DNA from: Francisella uliginis
GTDB taxonomy: Bacteria > Pseudomonadota > Gammaproteobacteria > Francisellales > Francisellaceae
Assembly: GCF_001895265.1 (NCBI RefSeq)
Contig: NZ_CP016796.1
Location: forward strand, 1,054,001-1,118,000
Reading direction: 5' to 3'
Length of the DNA: 64,000 nt
Shown here piece by piece: positions 27,834 through 37,791 of the stretch (position 1 is the stretch's first letter; the number at the start of each line of letters is the position of its first letter). Under the pieces are notes generated by a model, which had not been told where the DNA came from, did not search any database, and worked only from the letters and a program-made list of their open reading frames with translations. The translations under genes and the position numbers were made by a program.

Positions 27834-28187
27834 CTAATTCCTAATAATAAAACTAGCAGATTTTATTTGTGAAACAGGAGGGGCTTTTATAAGCTTCAAA
27901 TACTTTAGCTCTACATCATTATAACTTTTTTGAATAAAAAGAAATATTTGTTTTGCCAAATATTCAATAAGGTTACAACTAATATCATTACAGAAATTTT
28001 GGATATTGTTTCTTAGAGTATAGTAACAAATAGTTTCTTCTAAGTTATCAGTATCACTAGCAGAATAGTTTTGATTAAATTGTAGCTCTATATCAAGCTT
28101 AATCATCTGTTTGTGAGCTCTTTCTTCTTCAGAGCAACCTAAGCTGACATAAATCTCTAGTTCATTTAAAAATAAGGATTGTTGCAT
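27834..28187 (-). CDS. folB: Dihydroneopterin aldolase
   Basis: A 117-aa protein of normal length for FolB. It shows LFLNELEIYVSLGCSEEERAHKQMIKLDIEL at the N-terminus, the family pattern in which a Glu (normally GxxxxER) contacts the pterin, and a conserved lysine late in the protein (YLKLIKAPPV). It cleaves dihydroneopterin to hydroxymethyldihydropterin. It heads the folB-folKP operon and is divergent from the adenylating-enzyme gene across 79 bp. Confidence 0.88.
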   Translation of the reverse strand: MQQSLFLNELEIYVSLGCSEEERAHKQMIKLDIELQFNQNYSASDTDNLEETICYYTLRNNIQNFCNDISCNLIEYLAKQIFLFIQKSYNDVELKYLKLIKAPPVSQIKSASFIIRN

Positions 28188-28266
28188 TTTATAAAAAGAT
28201 GTTAAATATAAATTTTTAATTTAATATATCATATTAATAAACTCTTGGATAATTAATTGCCTAAAA

Positions 28267-29649
28267 ATGAATCAACTTAGAAAATTTTTGGATAATATTG
28301 AAAAACATAGTAAGGATAAAGGTGTTTTATTTAACCAGAAAAGAATCTCGTATCAAGAAATTTTATCTAAATCTTATGATTTAGCGAGATTGTTAGAATT
28401 TTATGATTATAGAAAAATATTTTCTAACCTTAAAAATTCACCATTATCAATTAGTTTATATATAGCTAGCTGGATAGCTGATATAGATCTTTTTGTACCT
28501 ATTAATCCCCGTTTAATTGATTCAGAGCTTGAAGGAATATTAGAAGAGCATTCGCTATTTATAACAGATAAACCATGTTATTTAGAATTAGATGGATTAA
28601 AAGTGCTTAATATTAATGATGAAATAGAGTTTTTTGAAAATCTACCTAAAACACAAGATCATAGAATATTCGCAAAAACAATAACAGCGCATGTAAGTTC
28701 AGGAACTACAGGGTTTTATCAAAAGCACCAGCATAATATTAGCCAAATTATTGAGTATGCACAAAATAGAGTTGATGATTTAGGACTTAGGCAAGATGAT
28801 CATTTATTAATAGCTTTATCAATAAATCATGCATTTGCTTTTTCTTATCAGCTATTACCAGCTTTAGCTATGGGGTTAGATATCACCGTTATTTCAGAAT
28901 TTAAGCCTAAATTAGTTGCTAAAATTATTAATGAGACTAATTTAACTGCTTTAGCATTGTTGCCAACGATGTATCATTTCTTAACCCAAGAGAATATTAT
29001 TGAAAACCACAATTTACGTTATTTAAGTGTTGCTGGAGATATAGCATCAGAATCTTTAAATAACTTAGTAAAACAAAAGTTGGGCATACCATTATTAAAT
29101 GGAATAGGTATGACAGAGGTTTTTGGTTATGGTCAAAATATATCTGATAAAGATTGTAACACTATAAAGGTTTTTGCAGATACTAAGGTTAAGATCGCTA
29201 AATTTATAAATAATAATTATGGCAAGATTTTTATTAAAAATAATATACTCCCTTTAAATAATAAAGATGAATGGTTAGAAACAGGGGATATTGGCAGTTT
29301 TGATAATCAAAAGCATGAGCTTACTTTTTATGGTAGGTATAAAGATATCATAATTAAAGGTGGTTCGAATATATCACCAGTTGAGTTAGAGAAGTATATT
29401 TTAAAAATACCTAAAATTAAAAGCTGTGTTGTTGTTGGCAAATACGATAAAATATGGGGAGAAAGTATTTGGGCATTTTTAGTCGTTGATAAAGAGTATA
29501 CTTTAGACTCTTTAAATATTGAGCTTACTAAATATGTATCTGAATATAAAAAGCTAGATGGTGTTGTATATCTTGATAAGATTCCTATGACATTAACAGG
29601 TAAAACAGACAGAAAAAAGCTAAAAGAATTGATAAATAATGAGTTCTAA
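28267..29649 (+). CDS. Class I adenylate-forming enzyme (acyl/aryl-CoA ligase-like)
   Basis: A 460-aa AMP-binding protein. Motifs in order: the P-loop HVSSGTTGFYQK (atypical, lacking the usual KPK), GIGMTEVFGYG, ETGDIG, GRYKDIIIKGGSNISPVELE, and the C-terminal lysine motif TLTGKTDRKKL. It activates a carboxylic acid as the adenylate, perhaps to a thioester. Its last 11 bases overlap pabBC, and pabA follows, so it is firmly in a p-aminobenzoate operon. The substrate could be an aromatic acid such as p-aminobenzoate, but that is only context; no carrier protein is adjacent. Confidence 0.8.
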   Translation: MNQLRKFLDNIEKHSKDKGVLFNQKRISYQEILSKSYDLARLLEFYDYRKIFSNLKNSPLSISLYIASWIADIDLFVPINPRLIDSELEGILEEHSLFITDKPCYLELDGLKVLNINDEIEFFENLPKTQDHRIFAKTITAHVSSGTTGFYQKHQHNISQIIEYAQNRVDDLGLRQDDHLLIALSINHAFAFSYQLLPALAMGLDITVISEFKPKLVAKIINETNLTALALLPTMYHFLTQENIIENHNLRYLSVAGDIASESLNNLVKQKLGIPLLNGIGMTEVFGYGQNISDKDCNTIKVFADTKVKIAKFINNNYGKIFIKNNILPLNNKDEWLETGDIGSFDNQKHELTFYGRYKDIIIKGGSNISPVELEKYILKIPKIKSCVVVGKYDKIWGESIWAFLVVDKEYTLDSLNIELTKYVSEYKKLDGVVYLDKIPMTLTGKTDRKKLKELINNEF

Positions 29650-31408
29650 AAAACTTCCCCAATTTGCGATATTTGAAGATACTTTAACAGATAGTGAAAA
29701 TTACTATTTTTATAATCCTATTAAAGAAATAATAGCTTATGATAGGGATTCTTTAGAACTAGCTTTTTGTGAGCTAGAAATGCTTCAACAGCAAGGACTA
29801 TATTTAGCTGGTTATATTAGTTACGAGGCTAGCTATTATCTCAAAGATGAGCTTAAACATTTACGTTTATCTAATGATGAAAAACCCTTGCTTCATTTTG
29901 TGGCGTTTAAAGATCTTAGTTATGATGTTCCTAGCTTTTCTTGTGCTGAGGCATCTATAAGTTTAATGCTAGATAGTCTTAGTTTAGATGATTATTTGGT
30001 TGATTTTGAGAAAGTTCAGCAAGCACTCATTAATGGCGAAAGTTATCAAATCAATTTAACTAAAAGCATTAAAGCAAATACTGAGTTTAGTAGTTTAGAA
30101 ATATATGAAAGTTTAAAGCAAAGTCAACTTGTAAAGTATGCTGCATATTTACCATTTTTAAATCCTGATATAATTTCAATTTCACCAGAGCTATTCTTTA
30201 AAAAGGAAAATAACAATATACTAGTAAAACCTATGAAAGGTACCGCTAGGCTTAGTGGTGATGAGCAAAAAGATTTAGAAATCTTTGAAGAGTTAAAATT
30301 TTGTGATAAAAATAAAGCTGAGAATCTAATAATAGTTGATTTATTAAGAAATGACTTATCAGGCATAGCAAATGTTCATACAGTTAAAGTAGATAAACTC
30401 TTTTCAATAGAAAAGTATAAAAACCTTTTGCAAATGACCTCGCAAATATCTGCTAATGTCGATAAGCAAATATCTTTTAAAAGAATTTTAGATAGCTTAT
30501 TTCCATGTGGTTCTATAACAGGCGCGCCTAAAAAAAGAACTATGGAGTTAATCGCACAGATAGAAAGACAAAAGCGGGGCGTCTATACAGGAAGTATTGG
30601 CTATATATTACCTAATAATGATATGTGTTTTAATGTTGCTATTCGTACTATCCAAAAGTATCAAGATAGTATGCAAATTGGAGTAGGTGGCGGCATAACT
30701 GTATATTCTGATGCAGAATCTGAATGGCATGAGATGGATACGAAAATAGGGTTTATTAAAAGGATTTATAAGCCAAACTTTTCTTTGATTGAGAGTCTTT
30801 ATTATCATAATGGATTTAAATATTTAGATTTACATTTAGAGCGTCTTGAAAGCTCTGCTAGAAGATTGTTTTTTGATATAGATATTAAAGATATTAAAAG
30901 CCAGTTAGAAACTTATTCTAAGAAATTAGAGGAAAATAAAGAATATAAAATACGCCTTGAATATAGTTATGATAAATCTCTTATTATTGAGCATAATCAA
31001 ATAGAAACAAGTAGCATAGAGTCTATCAAGTTAATAGTTTGTCCAGAAAAAATAAACTCCAAAAATAAATTATTTCAATATAAAATAACTCATAATTCTA
31101 CGCGTGGCTTTTATACGCAAATGCATAATAAATATATTGCTAAACAAAAAGATGTTGAGCTAATATTTTTAAATGAAAATAATTATATTACAGAGACTAG
31201 ATTTCATAATATAATCATTGAAAAAGATAGTCAGTTATATACACCAAAATTAGATGATGGAGTTTTAGACGGTGTAGCTAGAAAATCAATGATAATTGAA
31301 AAAAAATTGAAACTGAAAAGCTTAAGTATAGATGATCTAAAATCTGCAGATCAGATATATCTTATTAACAGTGTCAGAGGTTTGATACCAGTATACTTAG
31401 AGGTCTAA
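29639..31408 (+). CDS. pabBC: Aminodeoxychorismate synthase component I fused to aminodeoxychorismate lyase
   Basis: A 589-aa fusion. The PabB part (about 1-370) has the chorismate motifs NGESYQINLT, KPMKGTARL, VDLLRNDLS, FPCGSITGAPKKRTMELI and IGVGGGITVYSDAESEWHE. The PabC part (about 375-589) is a fold-type IV PLP lyase (YLDLHLERLESSARRLFF, the PLP lysine near RGFYTQMHNKYIAKQKD, and DDGVLDGVARKSMI). Together with PabA it turns chorismate into p-aminobenzoate plus pyruvate. It overlaps the adenylating enzyme by 11 bases, and pabA begins one base after its stop. Confidence 0.92.
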   Translation: MSSKKLPQFAIFEDTLTDSENYYFYNPIKEIIAYDRDSLELAFCELEMLQQQGLYLAGYISYEASYYLKDELKHLRLSNDEKPLLHFVAFKDLSYDVPSFSCAEASISLMLDSLSLDDYLVDFEKVQQALINGESYQINLTKSIKANTEFSSLEIYESLKQSQLVKYAAYLPFLNPDIISISPELFFKKENNNILVKPMKGTARLSGDEQKDLEIFEELKFCDKNKAENLIIVDLLRNDLSGIANVHTVKVDKLFSIEKYKNLLQMTSQISANVDKQISFKRILDSLFPCGSITGAPKKRTMELIAQIERQKRGVYTGSIGYILPNNDMCFNVAIRTIQKYQDSMQIGVGGGITVYSDAESEWHEMDTKIGFIKRIYKPNFSLIESLYYHNGFKYLDLHLERLESSARRLFFDIDIKDIKSQLETYSKKLEENKEYKIRLEYSYDKSLIIEHNQIETSSIESIKLIVCPEKINSKNKLFQYKITHNSTRGFYTQMHNKYIAKQKDVELIFLNENNYITETRFHNIIIEKDSQLYTPKLDDGVLDGVARKSMIIEKKLKLKSLSIDDLKSADQIYLINSVRGLIPVYLEV

Positions 31409-31409
31409 A

Positions 31410-31964
31410 ATGGTTTTATATATTGATCATTATGATTCATTTACTAATATTATAGTTGATTATATAACTTATCTCGGTCATGAGGTATATATCAAAAAAA
31501 CAGATCAAGAAATAGATGATATTACACAATATGATCACATCATAATTGGTCCAGGTCCAGGACATCCTAATGAACTGAAAGATAAATATTCAATTATTGA
31601 ATATTGCGAGCAAAATAATATACCATTACTAGGTATATGCTTAGGTCATCAATTAATAGCTCAATATTATGGTTCTAATATAATAAAAGCGAAGCAAATA
31701 TATCATGGTAAGATTTCTAGAGTTTCTCAAATAAAAGAATCTAAGCTATATAAGAATCTTACCTATAGTTTTGATGTTACACGTTATCATTCGCTAATAG
31801 TAGATAAAATTTTAGATCCTCTAATAACAATAGCTGTGACCAATGATAAAGAAATTATGGCTTTTGAGCATAAAAATGCAAAAATATTTGCAGTTCAATA
31901 TCACCCAGAGGCATATTTAACTGAAAATGGTCTAGTAACTTTAAAGAATTTTTTAGAAATTTAG
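31410..31964 (+). CDS. pabA: Aminodeoxychorismate synthase glutamine amidotransferase
   Basis: A 184-aa class I glutamine amidotransferase: YDSFTNIIVDYITYLG, IIGPGPGHPNE, the catalytic Cys in LGICLGHQLIAQYYG, and the His-Glu pair in VQYHPEAY. It supplies ammonia to PabB. A TrpG role is possible for this family, but the direct coupling to pabBC makes PabA the better call. Its end overlaps the convergent aldo/keto reductase gene by 4 bases. Confidence 0.9.
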   Translation: MVLYIDHYDSFTNIIVDYITYLGHEVYIKKTDQEIDDITQYDHIIIGPGPGHPNELKDKYSIIEYCEQNNIPLLGICLGHQLIAQYYGSNIIKAKQIYHGKISRVSQIKESKLYKNLTYSFDVTRYHSLIVDKILDPLITIAVTNDKEIMAFEHKNAKIFAVQYHPEAYLTENGLVTLKNFLEI

Positions 31965-33034
31965 AATGGAACTGGGTACTTTCTTCTAACTTCTTCAATA
32001 TCAACTAAAACCTCTTGAGATAATTCAATATTAATAGCGTCGATATTTGTTTTTAATTGTTCCAAAGATGTCGCACCAATTATACTAGAAGTCATATATG
32101 CTTTTCTAATTGTAAATGCTATTGCCATTTGGCAAACATCTAAATTATGTTTTTTTGCTACAGCAAGATATTCTTCTACAGCTTTGTCTACTGTTGGATT
32201 ATGTCGGGTAGCAAATCTAGCTTTTTGCTCTTCAGAACCCATTACTTCATCCGACATTCTACTACCAGCAGGAACCTTACCATTTAAGTATTTACCACTT
32301 AATATTCCCATTTGTAGCGGCGACCATGGTAAATATGAAACTTCCTCTAGTGCACAAGTCTCCATAACATCAGTTTCATCTCTACGACGAAGTAAGTTAT
32401 ATTCATTTTGAATACTAGCAATCCTAGGTAGGTTATGTTTTTCAGCAAGTTTGATAAATTGGCTAACTCCCCAAGCAGAATCATCTGAAAGACCGATATG
32501 ACGAATTTTTCCGGCTTTTATAAGCTCATCGCATGTTTGTAGAGTTTCTAAAATATTATCTGAAATCTGTTGTTTTGCAGCTTCTCCTTGAGATGGTTCA
32601 AAATCCCACCAATCAGCAAAGTGGTAGTTAGGTCTATTAACAGGCCAGTGGAACTGATAAAGGTCTATATAATCAGTTTTTAATCTCTTTAAGCTATTAT
32701 CTACAGCTGTAATGATATTTGCTTTATCAATTTTTGGATTTTCTTCACCTCGAGCCCAAGGAATTGGTGAGAATTTTGTTGCTAGAATGATTTCTTCTCT
32801 TTTTTGTCTAGATTCAATCCAATTTCCAATGATCTCTTCAGTTTTTCCATAAGTATCAGGAGTTGGGGGTACTGCATATAGCTCAGCAGTATCCCAAAAG
32901 TTTACACCTTGAGATAGGGCGTAGTCCATTTGTTCAAAACCTTCTGACTGGGAGTTTTGTAATCCCCAAGTCATAGTACCAAGACATATTCTACTAATAT
33001 CTATATTTGTTTTACCTAATTTAGTGTATTTCAT
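31961..33034 (-). CDS. Aldo/keto reductase, Tas-like
   Basis: A 357-aa AKR with an intact barrel. GLGTMTWG-type start (ICLGTMTWGLQNS), the catalytic Asp-Tyr pair in WDTAELYAVPPTPDTYG, the Lys in ILATKFSP, and LYQFHWP give the AKR tetrad; IIGATSLEQLKTNI is the NADPH-binding end. The opening and the long insert resemble E. coli Tas. The physiological substrate is unknown. A frameshifted tandem paralogue lies 77 bp upstream on the same strand. Confidence 0.9.
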   Translation of the reverse strand: MKYTKLGKTNIDISRICLGTMTWGLQNSQSEGFEQMDYALSQGVNFWDTAELYAVPPTPDTYGKTEEIIGNWIESRQKREEIILATKFSPIPWARGEENPKIDKANIITAVDNSLKRLKTDYIDLYQFHWPVNRPNYHFADWWDFEPSQGEAAKQQISDNILETLQTCDELIKAGKIRHIGLSDDSAWGVSQFIKLAEKHNLPRIASIQNEYNLLRRRDETDVMETCALEEVSYLPWSPLQMGILSGKYLNGKVPAGSRMSDEVMGSEEQKARFATRHNPTVDKAVEEYLAVAKKHNLDVCQMAIAFTIRKAYMTSSIIGATSLEQLKTNIDAINIELSQEVLVDIEEVRRKYPVPF

Positions 33035-33111
33035 TGTTTACAAAAATTTTTGAGTTTGAAGAGATTATAACAAATAATAAAGATGGTAAAGAAATAAAAA
33101 CTTTAAGTATT

Positions 33112-34162
33112 TTAAAATGGCACAGGATATTTTCTTCTGACTGTTTCAATATCTGCTAAAACTTCTGGAGATAATTCAATATTAATAGAATCAATATTCG
33201 TCTTAAGTTGTTGCATTGTAGTTGCTCCAATTATGCTACAACTCATATATGGCTTTCTAAGCGTAAATGCTATCGCCATTTGACAGATGTCTAAGTTATG
33301 TTTTTTTGCAACATTAATATATTCTGTTACTGCATCATCATTTGTAGCAAATCTAAAACCATAACGATCTTCTTGGCCATCTAAAATTTCAGCCGACATC
33401 CTAGTACCAGCAGGGCGTGCACCATTGCGGTATTTACCAGTTATAACTCCTTGTTCAAGAGGAGACCATGCTAAATAAGAAATATTCTCTAAAGCACAAG
33501 TTTCCATAATATCTGTTTCATCTCTACGTCTATTGAGATTGTACTCATGTTGAATACTCTCAATACGTGATAGATTATGTTTTTCAGCTAAGTGAATAAA
33601 CTGATTAATACCCCATGCTGAATCATTAGATAAACCTATATGCCTAATTTTTCCAGCTTTTACTAATTCATCACATGTAATAAGAGTTTCATAAATATTT
33701 TCTACTATTAGATCTTTATTTTGTTGTCCTACTAAAGGTTCGAAATCCCACCAATTACCAAAGTGATAATGTGGCCTATTTGTAGGCCAGTGAAATTGAT
33801 AAAGATCTATATAATCAGTTTTTAAACGTTTTAAGCTATTATTTACAGCATCAATAATATTTGATTTGTTAGTTATTGGATTTTCTTCATTTCTTGCCCA
33901 TGGCATAGGAGAAAATTTAGTAGCTAAAACTACCTCATTACGTTTACCAGTTGCCAATTATTTCTTCTGTCTTACCGTATGTTTTAGCAGTAGGAGGGAT
34001 TGCATACATCTCAGCAGTATCCCAAAAGTTGATACCTTGCGATAGAGCGTAATCCATTTGTTCAAAACCCTCTGATTGAGTATTTTGTCTACCCCAAGTC
34101 ATAGTTCCTAAGCATATTCTACTTATATCAATATTTGTTTTGCCTAATTTTGTATATTTCAT
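33112..34162 (-). pseudogene. Frameshifted aldo/keto reductase paralogue
   Basis: The first 72 residues (33944-34162) end in EEIIGNW followed by TAA; the rest (33112-33957) continues in another frame with ...ATGKRNEVVLATKFSPMPW to a normal C-terminus. Comparison with the intact neighbour shows 14 missing nucleotides at GGCAACTGG: the 23-nt length difference minus one 9-nt in-frame indel. The break sits on GCAACTGG, so deletion between two short direct repeats is a likely cause. All other motifs are intact, so inactivation is recent. Confidence 0.85.
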
Positions 34163-34233
34163 AAAGATTTATAAAGTTTTGCTATTGAAAAAATTATAAC
34201 AAATATTTGTAAAGTAAAGCTTTTTAAAAGTTA

Positions 34234-35160
34234 CTATTTTGGATAACTAACAGATTTAAAGCTTAAGTTAGAGTTATATTTTATATCTTTATTTGGAAAA
34301 GCATCATAGTTTTTGCGTGCAGCATGTAGCTTGGATATATCTAGTTTTTTTACTATAACATCCTCTTTGTTAAAGTTACCTTTAGCTAAGTAGCTGAGAG
34401 GAAAAGCTTTATTTTGAGGTGATGTAAATAGTATTTGACTAACTCCATCAATACCTTGAGTATGATTTTTATCTAAGCCAGAAGCCATACCAACAACTAC
34501 ACCATAAGCAAAATTCTGTATTGATAACATTTTTACTGCAGTATGAACTCTATTTAAACCATAAAGATCATTGGTATATGATGGTACAATAATTAAATCT
34601 GGCTTTATCTTTGAGAGCTCTTGAGAGATATTTGGAAATTCGCTTGTATAACATACTAAAATTGCAATTTTAGCGTCTTTATAGTTTAAAACTAAAATGT
34701 TTTTACCATATTTGGTATAACCAACATTTCTCTCTTCAGGGGTTAAGTAGATTTTATCATTTTCTATAATTTGTCCATTTGGTAAACCTATTATAACTGT
34801 ATTAGATATCTTACCATTATCATCTTTTGCAATAGTTCCACTTATTAATATGATCTTATATTTTTTAGATAGTTGAGAAATCAAATCTTTTGTCTTTGTA
34901 TAATACTTACTAAGTTTGATTATGCTTTGTTTGTTCCACGGTAAATCATTGATAAGGTTTACTGAATCATCTTCGGGGAAAACAACAACTTCAGCACCTT
35001 TGCCTTTAGCTTGCTTGGTTAACCTTTCAATATTATTAGCAAATTGATTAAAAGATTGTTGCTTAATTAGCATCTGAGCAGCAGCAAGATTGATTGTTTG
35101 ACTATATCCAAAACTTATAAATATTATAAAAAATAGTAGGTATTTTATACTCTTAAACAT
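34234..35160 (-). CDS. Exported carbon-nitrogen hydrolase (nitrilase superfamily)
   Basis: A 308-aa protein with a clear signal peptide (residues 1-20, KSIKYLLFFIIFISFGYS). The nitrilase triad is visible: Glu in VVVFPEDDS, Lys in NDKIYLTPEE and Cys in AILVCYTSEFP. It should cleave a C-N bond (amide or nitrile) in the periplasm or outside the cell, which is less usual than the cytoplasmic members. The substrate is unknown. It is monocistronic by spacing. Confidence 0.85.
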   Translation of the reverse strand: MFKSIKYLLFFIIFISFGYSQTINLAAAQMLIKQQSFNQFANNIERLTKQAKGKGAEVVVFPEDDSVNLINDLPWNKQSIIKLSKYYTKTKDLISQLSKKYKIILISGTIAKDDNGKISNTVIIGLPNGQIIENDKIYLTPEERNVGYTKYGKNILVLNYKDAKIAILVCYTSEFPNISQELSKIKPDLIIVPSYTNDLYGLNRVHTAVKMLSIQNFAYGVVVGMASGLDKNHTQGIDGVSQILFTSPQNKAFPLSYLAKGNFNKEDVIVKKLDISKLHAARKNYDAFPNKDIKYNSNLSFKSVSYPK

Positions 35161-35242
35161 TCTAAAAAAATCTTAGCATTACAAATACAACAAATTATAC
35201 TTTTAAAATAACAAAGGTATAGTAGAAATTTATCTTATGATT

Positions 35243-35398
35243 GATATTTATAGTCAATCCGATTGTATTGTGTACTTTTATGCGGTCATCCTGAACTTGA
35301 TTCAGGATCTCTTTACTTTGGCTAGGAGATTCCGGATCGAGTCCGGAATGACAGGTTTTATTTTACATAAGTCATTCGGATTAACTATATCTGATAAA
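35243..35398. repeat. Dispersed palindromic repeat with two hairpins
   Basis: Two perfect 8-bp hairpins, ATCCTGAA-CTTGA-TTCAGGAT (35288-35308) and ATTCCGGA-TCGAG-TCCGGAAT (35329-35349), lie inside an outer imperfect inverted repeat, TAGTCAATCCGA (35252-35263) against TCGGATTAACTA (35377-35388). It resembles the short mobile palindromic repeats scattered through many bacterial genomes. It is related in its core to the element at 13255. It fills most of the 303-bp gap before the phosphopantetheinyl transferase gene; an open frame through it is spurious. Confidence 0.7.
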
Positions 35399-35463
35399 TA
35401 TAACTATTTTAAAAGAGAAAAAGTTATTAAAATAGGTTTTATCTTAAGATATTTATTTTTAAT

Positions 35464-36120
35464 ATGATTTCCCAATTTAAGTTTTATCAGCAAGTCTATA
35501 AAAGTGTTGATATTTTTCTACTAAAGATAGCAGAAAATACCAATTCAATAGATCTAGATATTATACCGACTAGTCAAATATTAGAAATCAAAAAATACAG
35601 ATTTGAAAATGATAGAAATAAAAGGCTATTAGCTCGTAGTTTTTTATATAATTATTTGAAGTTTAAATATCAGATAGATAACTTTGCATTAAAATATAAT
35701 CAGCATCAAAAACCTTTGTTGGAGGCTAATGAAAATATTGATTTTAGTATATCTTACTCCAAAGAGTATGTGATGGTAGCAGTTAGTGATAAATATAGTA
35801 TTGGTGTAGATATTGAATTTGTAGATACCAAAATTAATCATCAAGACTTAATCAATATAATAATGCATCCAATGGAAATATCTTACTATAAGCAACTTTC
35901 AAAAGAGGGTGAAAGGTTAGATTTTTTCTTTGAAGTTTTTAATGTCAAAGAAGCAGTAATAAAAGGCTTAGGAATGGGTTTATATTTTGATGTTACAAGT
36001 ATAAATATTTTAGATATTCCTGGTTTTAGTAATTTTATAAATGAGGAATGCTTTTTAGAGACAAGCCTATTTAAGCAATTAAATAATTATAAAACTAGTA
36101 TATGTTTGTTAGAGAGATAA
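35464..36120 (+). CDS. 4'-phosphopantetheinyl transferase, Sfp-type
   Basis: A 218-aa protein. DFSISYSKEYVMVAVSDKYSIGVDIEFVD (about residues 96-124) holds the first Sfp motif, including the metal-binding GxDxE, and FNVKEAVIKGLGMGL (about residues 160-174) is the second, (W/F)xxKEA. It transfers phosphopantetheine from CoA to carrier-protein serines. It lies 2.3 kb from a 2,398-aa synthase with a PCP and an ACP, so it is the likely activator of that enzyme. The 218-aa length is typical of Sfp-type enzymes, and distinct from AcpS (about 125 aa). Confidence 0.88.
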   Translation: MISQFKFYQQVYKSVDIFLLKIAENTNSIDLDIIPTSQILEIKKYRFENDRNKRLLARSFLYNYLKFKYQIDNFALKYNQHQKPLLEANENIDFSISYSKEYVMVAVSDKYSIGVDIEFVDTKINHQDLINIIMHPMEISYYKQLSKEGERLDFFFEVFNVKEAVIKGLGMGLYFDVTSINILDIPGFSNFINEECFLETSLFKQLNNYKTSICLLER

Positions 36121-36145
36121 GTAATATCTTTACTTTATCCTACAG

Positions 36146-37548
36146 TTATAATTTTTTTGAATATTTTCTAAAGCTTTTAATAACTTGATATAGTAATGAA
36201 ATATTTACACACCCTTGTAGTAAAAGCTCAGATATAGAGTCTTTTATATCAGTAAAAGGTAAAAATGATTGAATAAACCCATTAAGTTGATCTTGCCACT
36301 TATCATTATCTACAAAAAAGTTTGATAAATGCTTAAAGAAGCTAACAACATTATTTATTGCAGATATTGTTAAATGATAAATACTTTCGAAGAATCCATA
36401 TTGAGGTTCTGGTTTAATCGTCATATCTTTATATACTAAGACAGCCAAAATAGCGTAGAAAAAATATAAATATCGATATTCAATTATGAAGTTTAAAATA
36501 AATTTAGATACAAAAGAATCAAGTTTCATTCTCAAAATATAGCCACATATTTGTATAAATAAACCAAGTATTTCACAAAAAACTATAATACAGAGTAAAT
36601 ATAGAAAAACATAATAGTATTTCAGATATAAGGTTAAATTTATAGCTAAAAACCATAATAAGACTCTAAGAACAGACGTTCCAAAATTACTGATATTTTT
36701 ATCAAAAAAAAGTATAAATTTGTTGCCTATATTTTTAAACCACCATAGTTTCAAATAATGTTTTTCATATTCTTTTTGATTAAATTGAATTGCTAAAATA
36801 TTATCTTTTTTACTTATTGCTTCAAGCTTCAGTAACCTATATGTTTCTTGGATATCTTTATGTTTAGGTAGTTCTTTCCACATATTTTCATTCTTAGATA
36901 AATCATAACCGATACTAGCACTAGGAATACTTTTCCAAGCAAGTTTAATATCATGAGATTCTATTTTTGAAGCATTTCTAAGATTTATATAAGCAAGATT
37001 TAGAGATCTTCTAAAAGTTGTACTTCTAAGACTAAGAGTTTCATATATATTCGTGTATAAAAAGACAACATTCTCTTTAAACTCGCAACTATCAAGTATA
37101 GCTAAACCTTTAAAAGAAGTATGGTCAAAATTAATTGGTGAATAAAATTTCGAATTAGAAAAAATAGCATCTGTCTCAAATATTGCATTTTTAAAACAGA
37201 TATCACCCAAAAACTTATTACATTTTAAATCGACAGTTTTTGTAAAATTAATATCCTGAAAAGATGTATTATAAAAAATACAATTTTTAAACTTAATGTA
37301 AAACTAGTATTTTTTAAGAAAATACAGTTTTCAAATTCTGTATTCTCAATAATAGGAATATTTTCATCATAAATTTTGAATCTAATATTTTTAGATATAG
37401 CATAACCATTTTTTACTTCTACTTTTTTAGTTTGACCAAATCTATATTTAAACACTATATATTGTTTATTTATTTCTCCATTTTTATCAACACACCAATC
37501 AATAGAAATAAGTTTGTTACTGACTAGTTGAAATAAGTCATATAGCAT
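36146..37548 (-). pseudogene. Pentapeptide-repeat membrane protein with a one-base frameshift
   Basis: Two frames, 37225-37548 (107 aa) and 36146-37210 (354 aa), are one gene. Adding one base at the T5 run at 37284-37288 (A5 in the coding strand) joins them into 467 aa, and the recovered junction NCIFYNTSFQDINF continues the pentapeptide pattern seen on both sides (FENCIFLKNTSF..., FKNAIFETDAIF). After the repeats come a charged linker and about three hydrophobic segments. The function is unknown. The homopolymer makes a sequencing error or slippage switching as likely as true decay. It lies between the PPTase and synthase genes on the opposite strand. Confidence 0.75.
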
Positions 37549-37791
37549 TTAATTTAAATTCCTTAAAATTTTTCTAAATTATAACAAATATGACAGATAA
37601 AATTTGATTGAAAAACAGTCTTTAACAAATACAGTTATCACAACTATATAGTTCAAAAGTAATTTTATGATCTGCTTTTTAGCTTTTATATAAGGTTTTT
37701 TTAAAGATATTAAGATTTAGTTTTTAAGATAAAAAAACTATAAAACCTAAGCTGTAAGGGATTTTGGAAATTAAAACCTAAAGAGTTGACT

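Noticed and set aside
35237..35467. A 76-codon plus-strand frame before the PPTase gene
   Set aside because: It runs straight through the palindromic repeat and reads the repeat's typical translation; it is not a gene.
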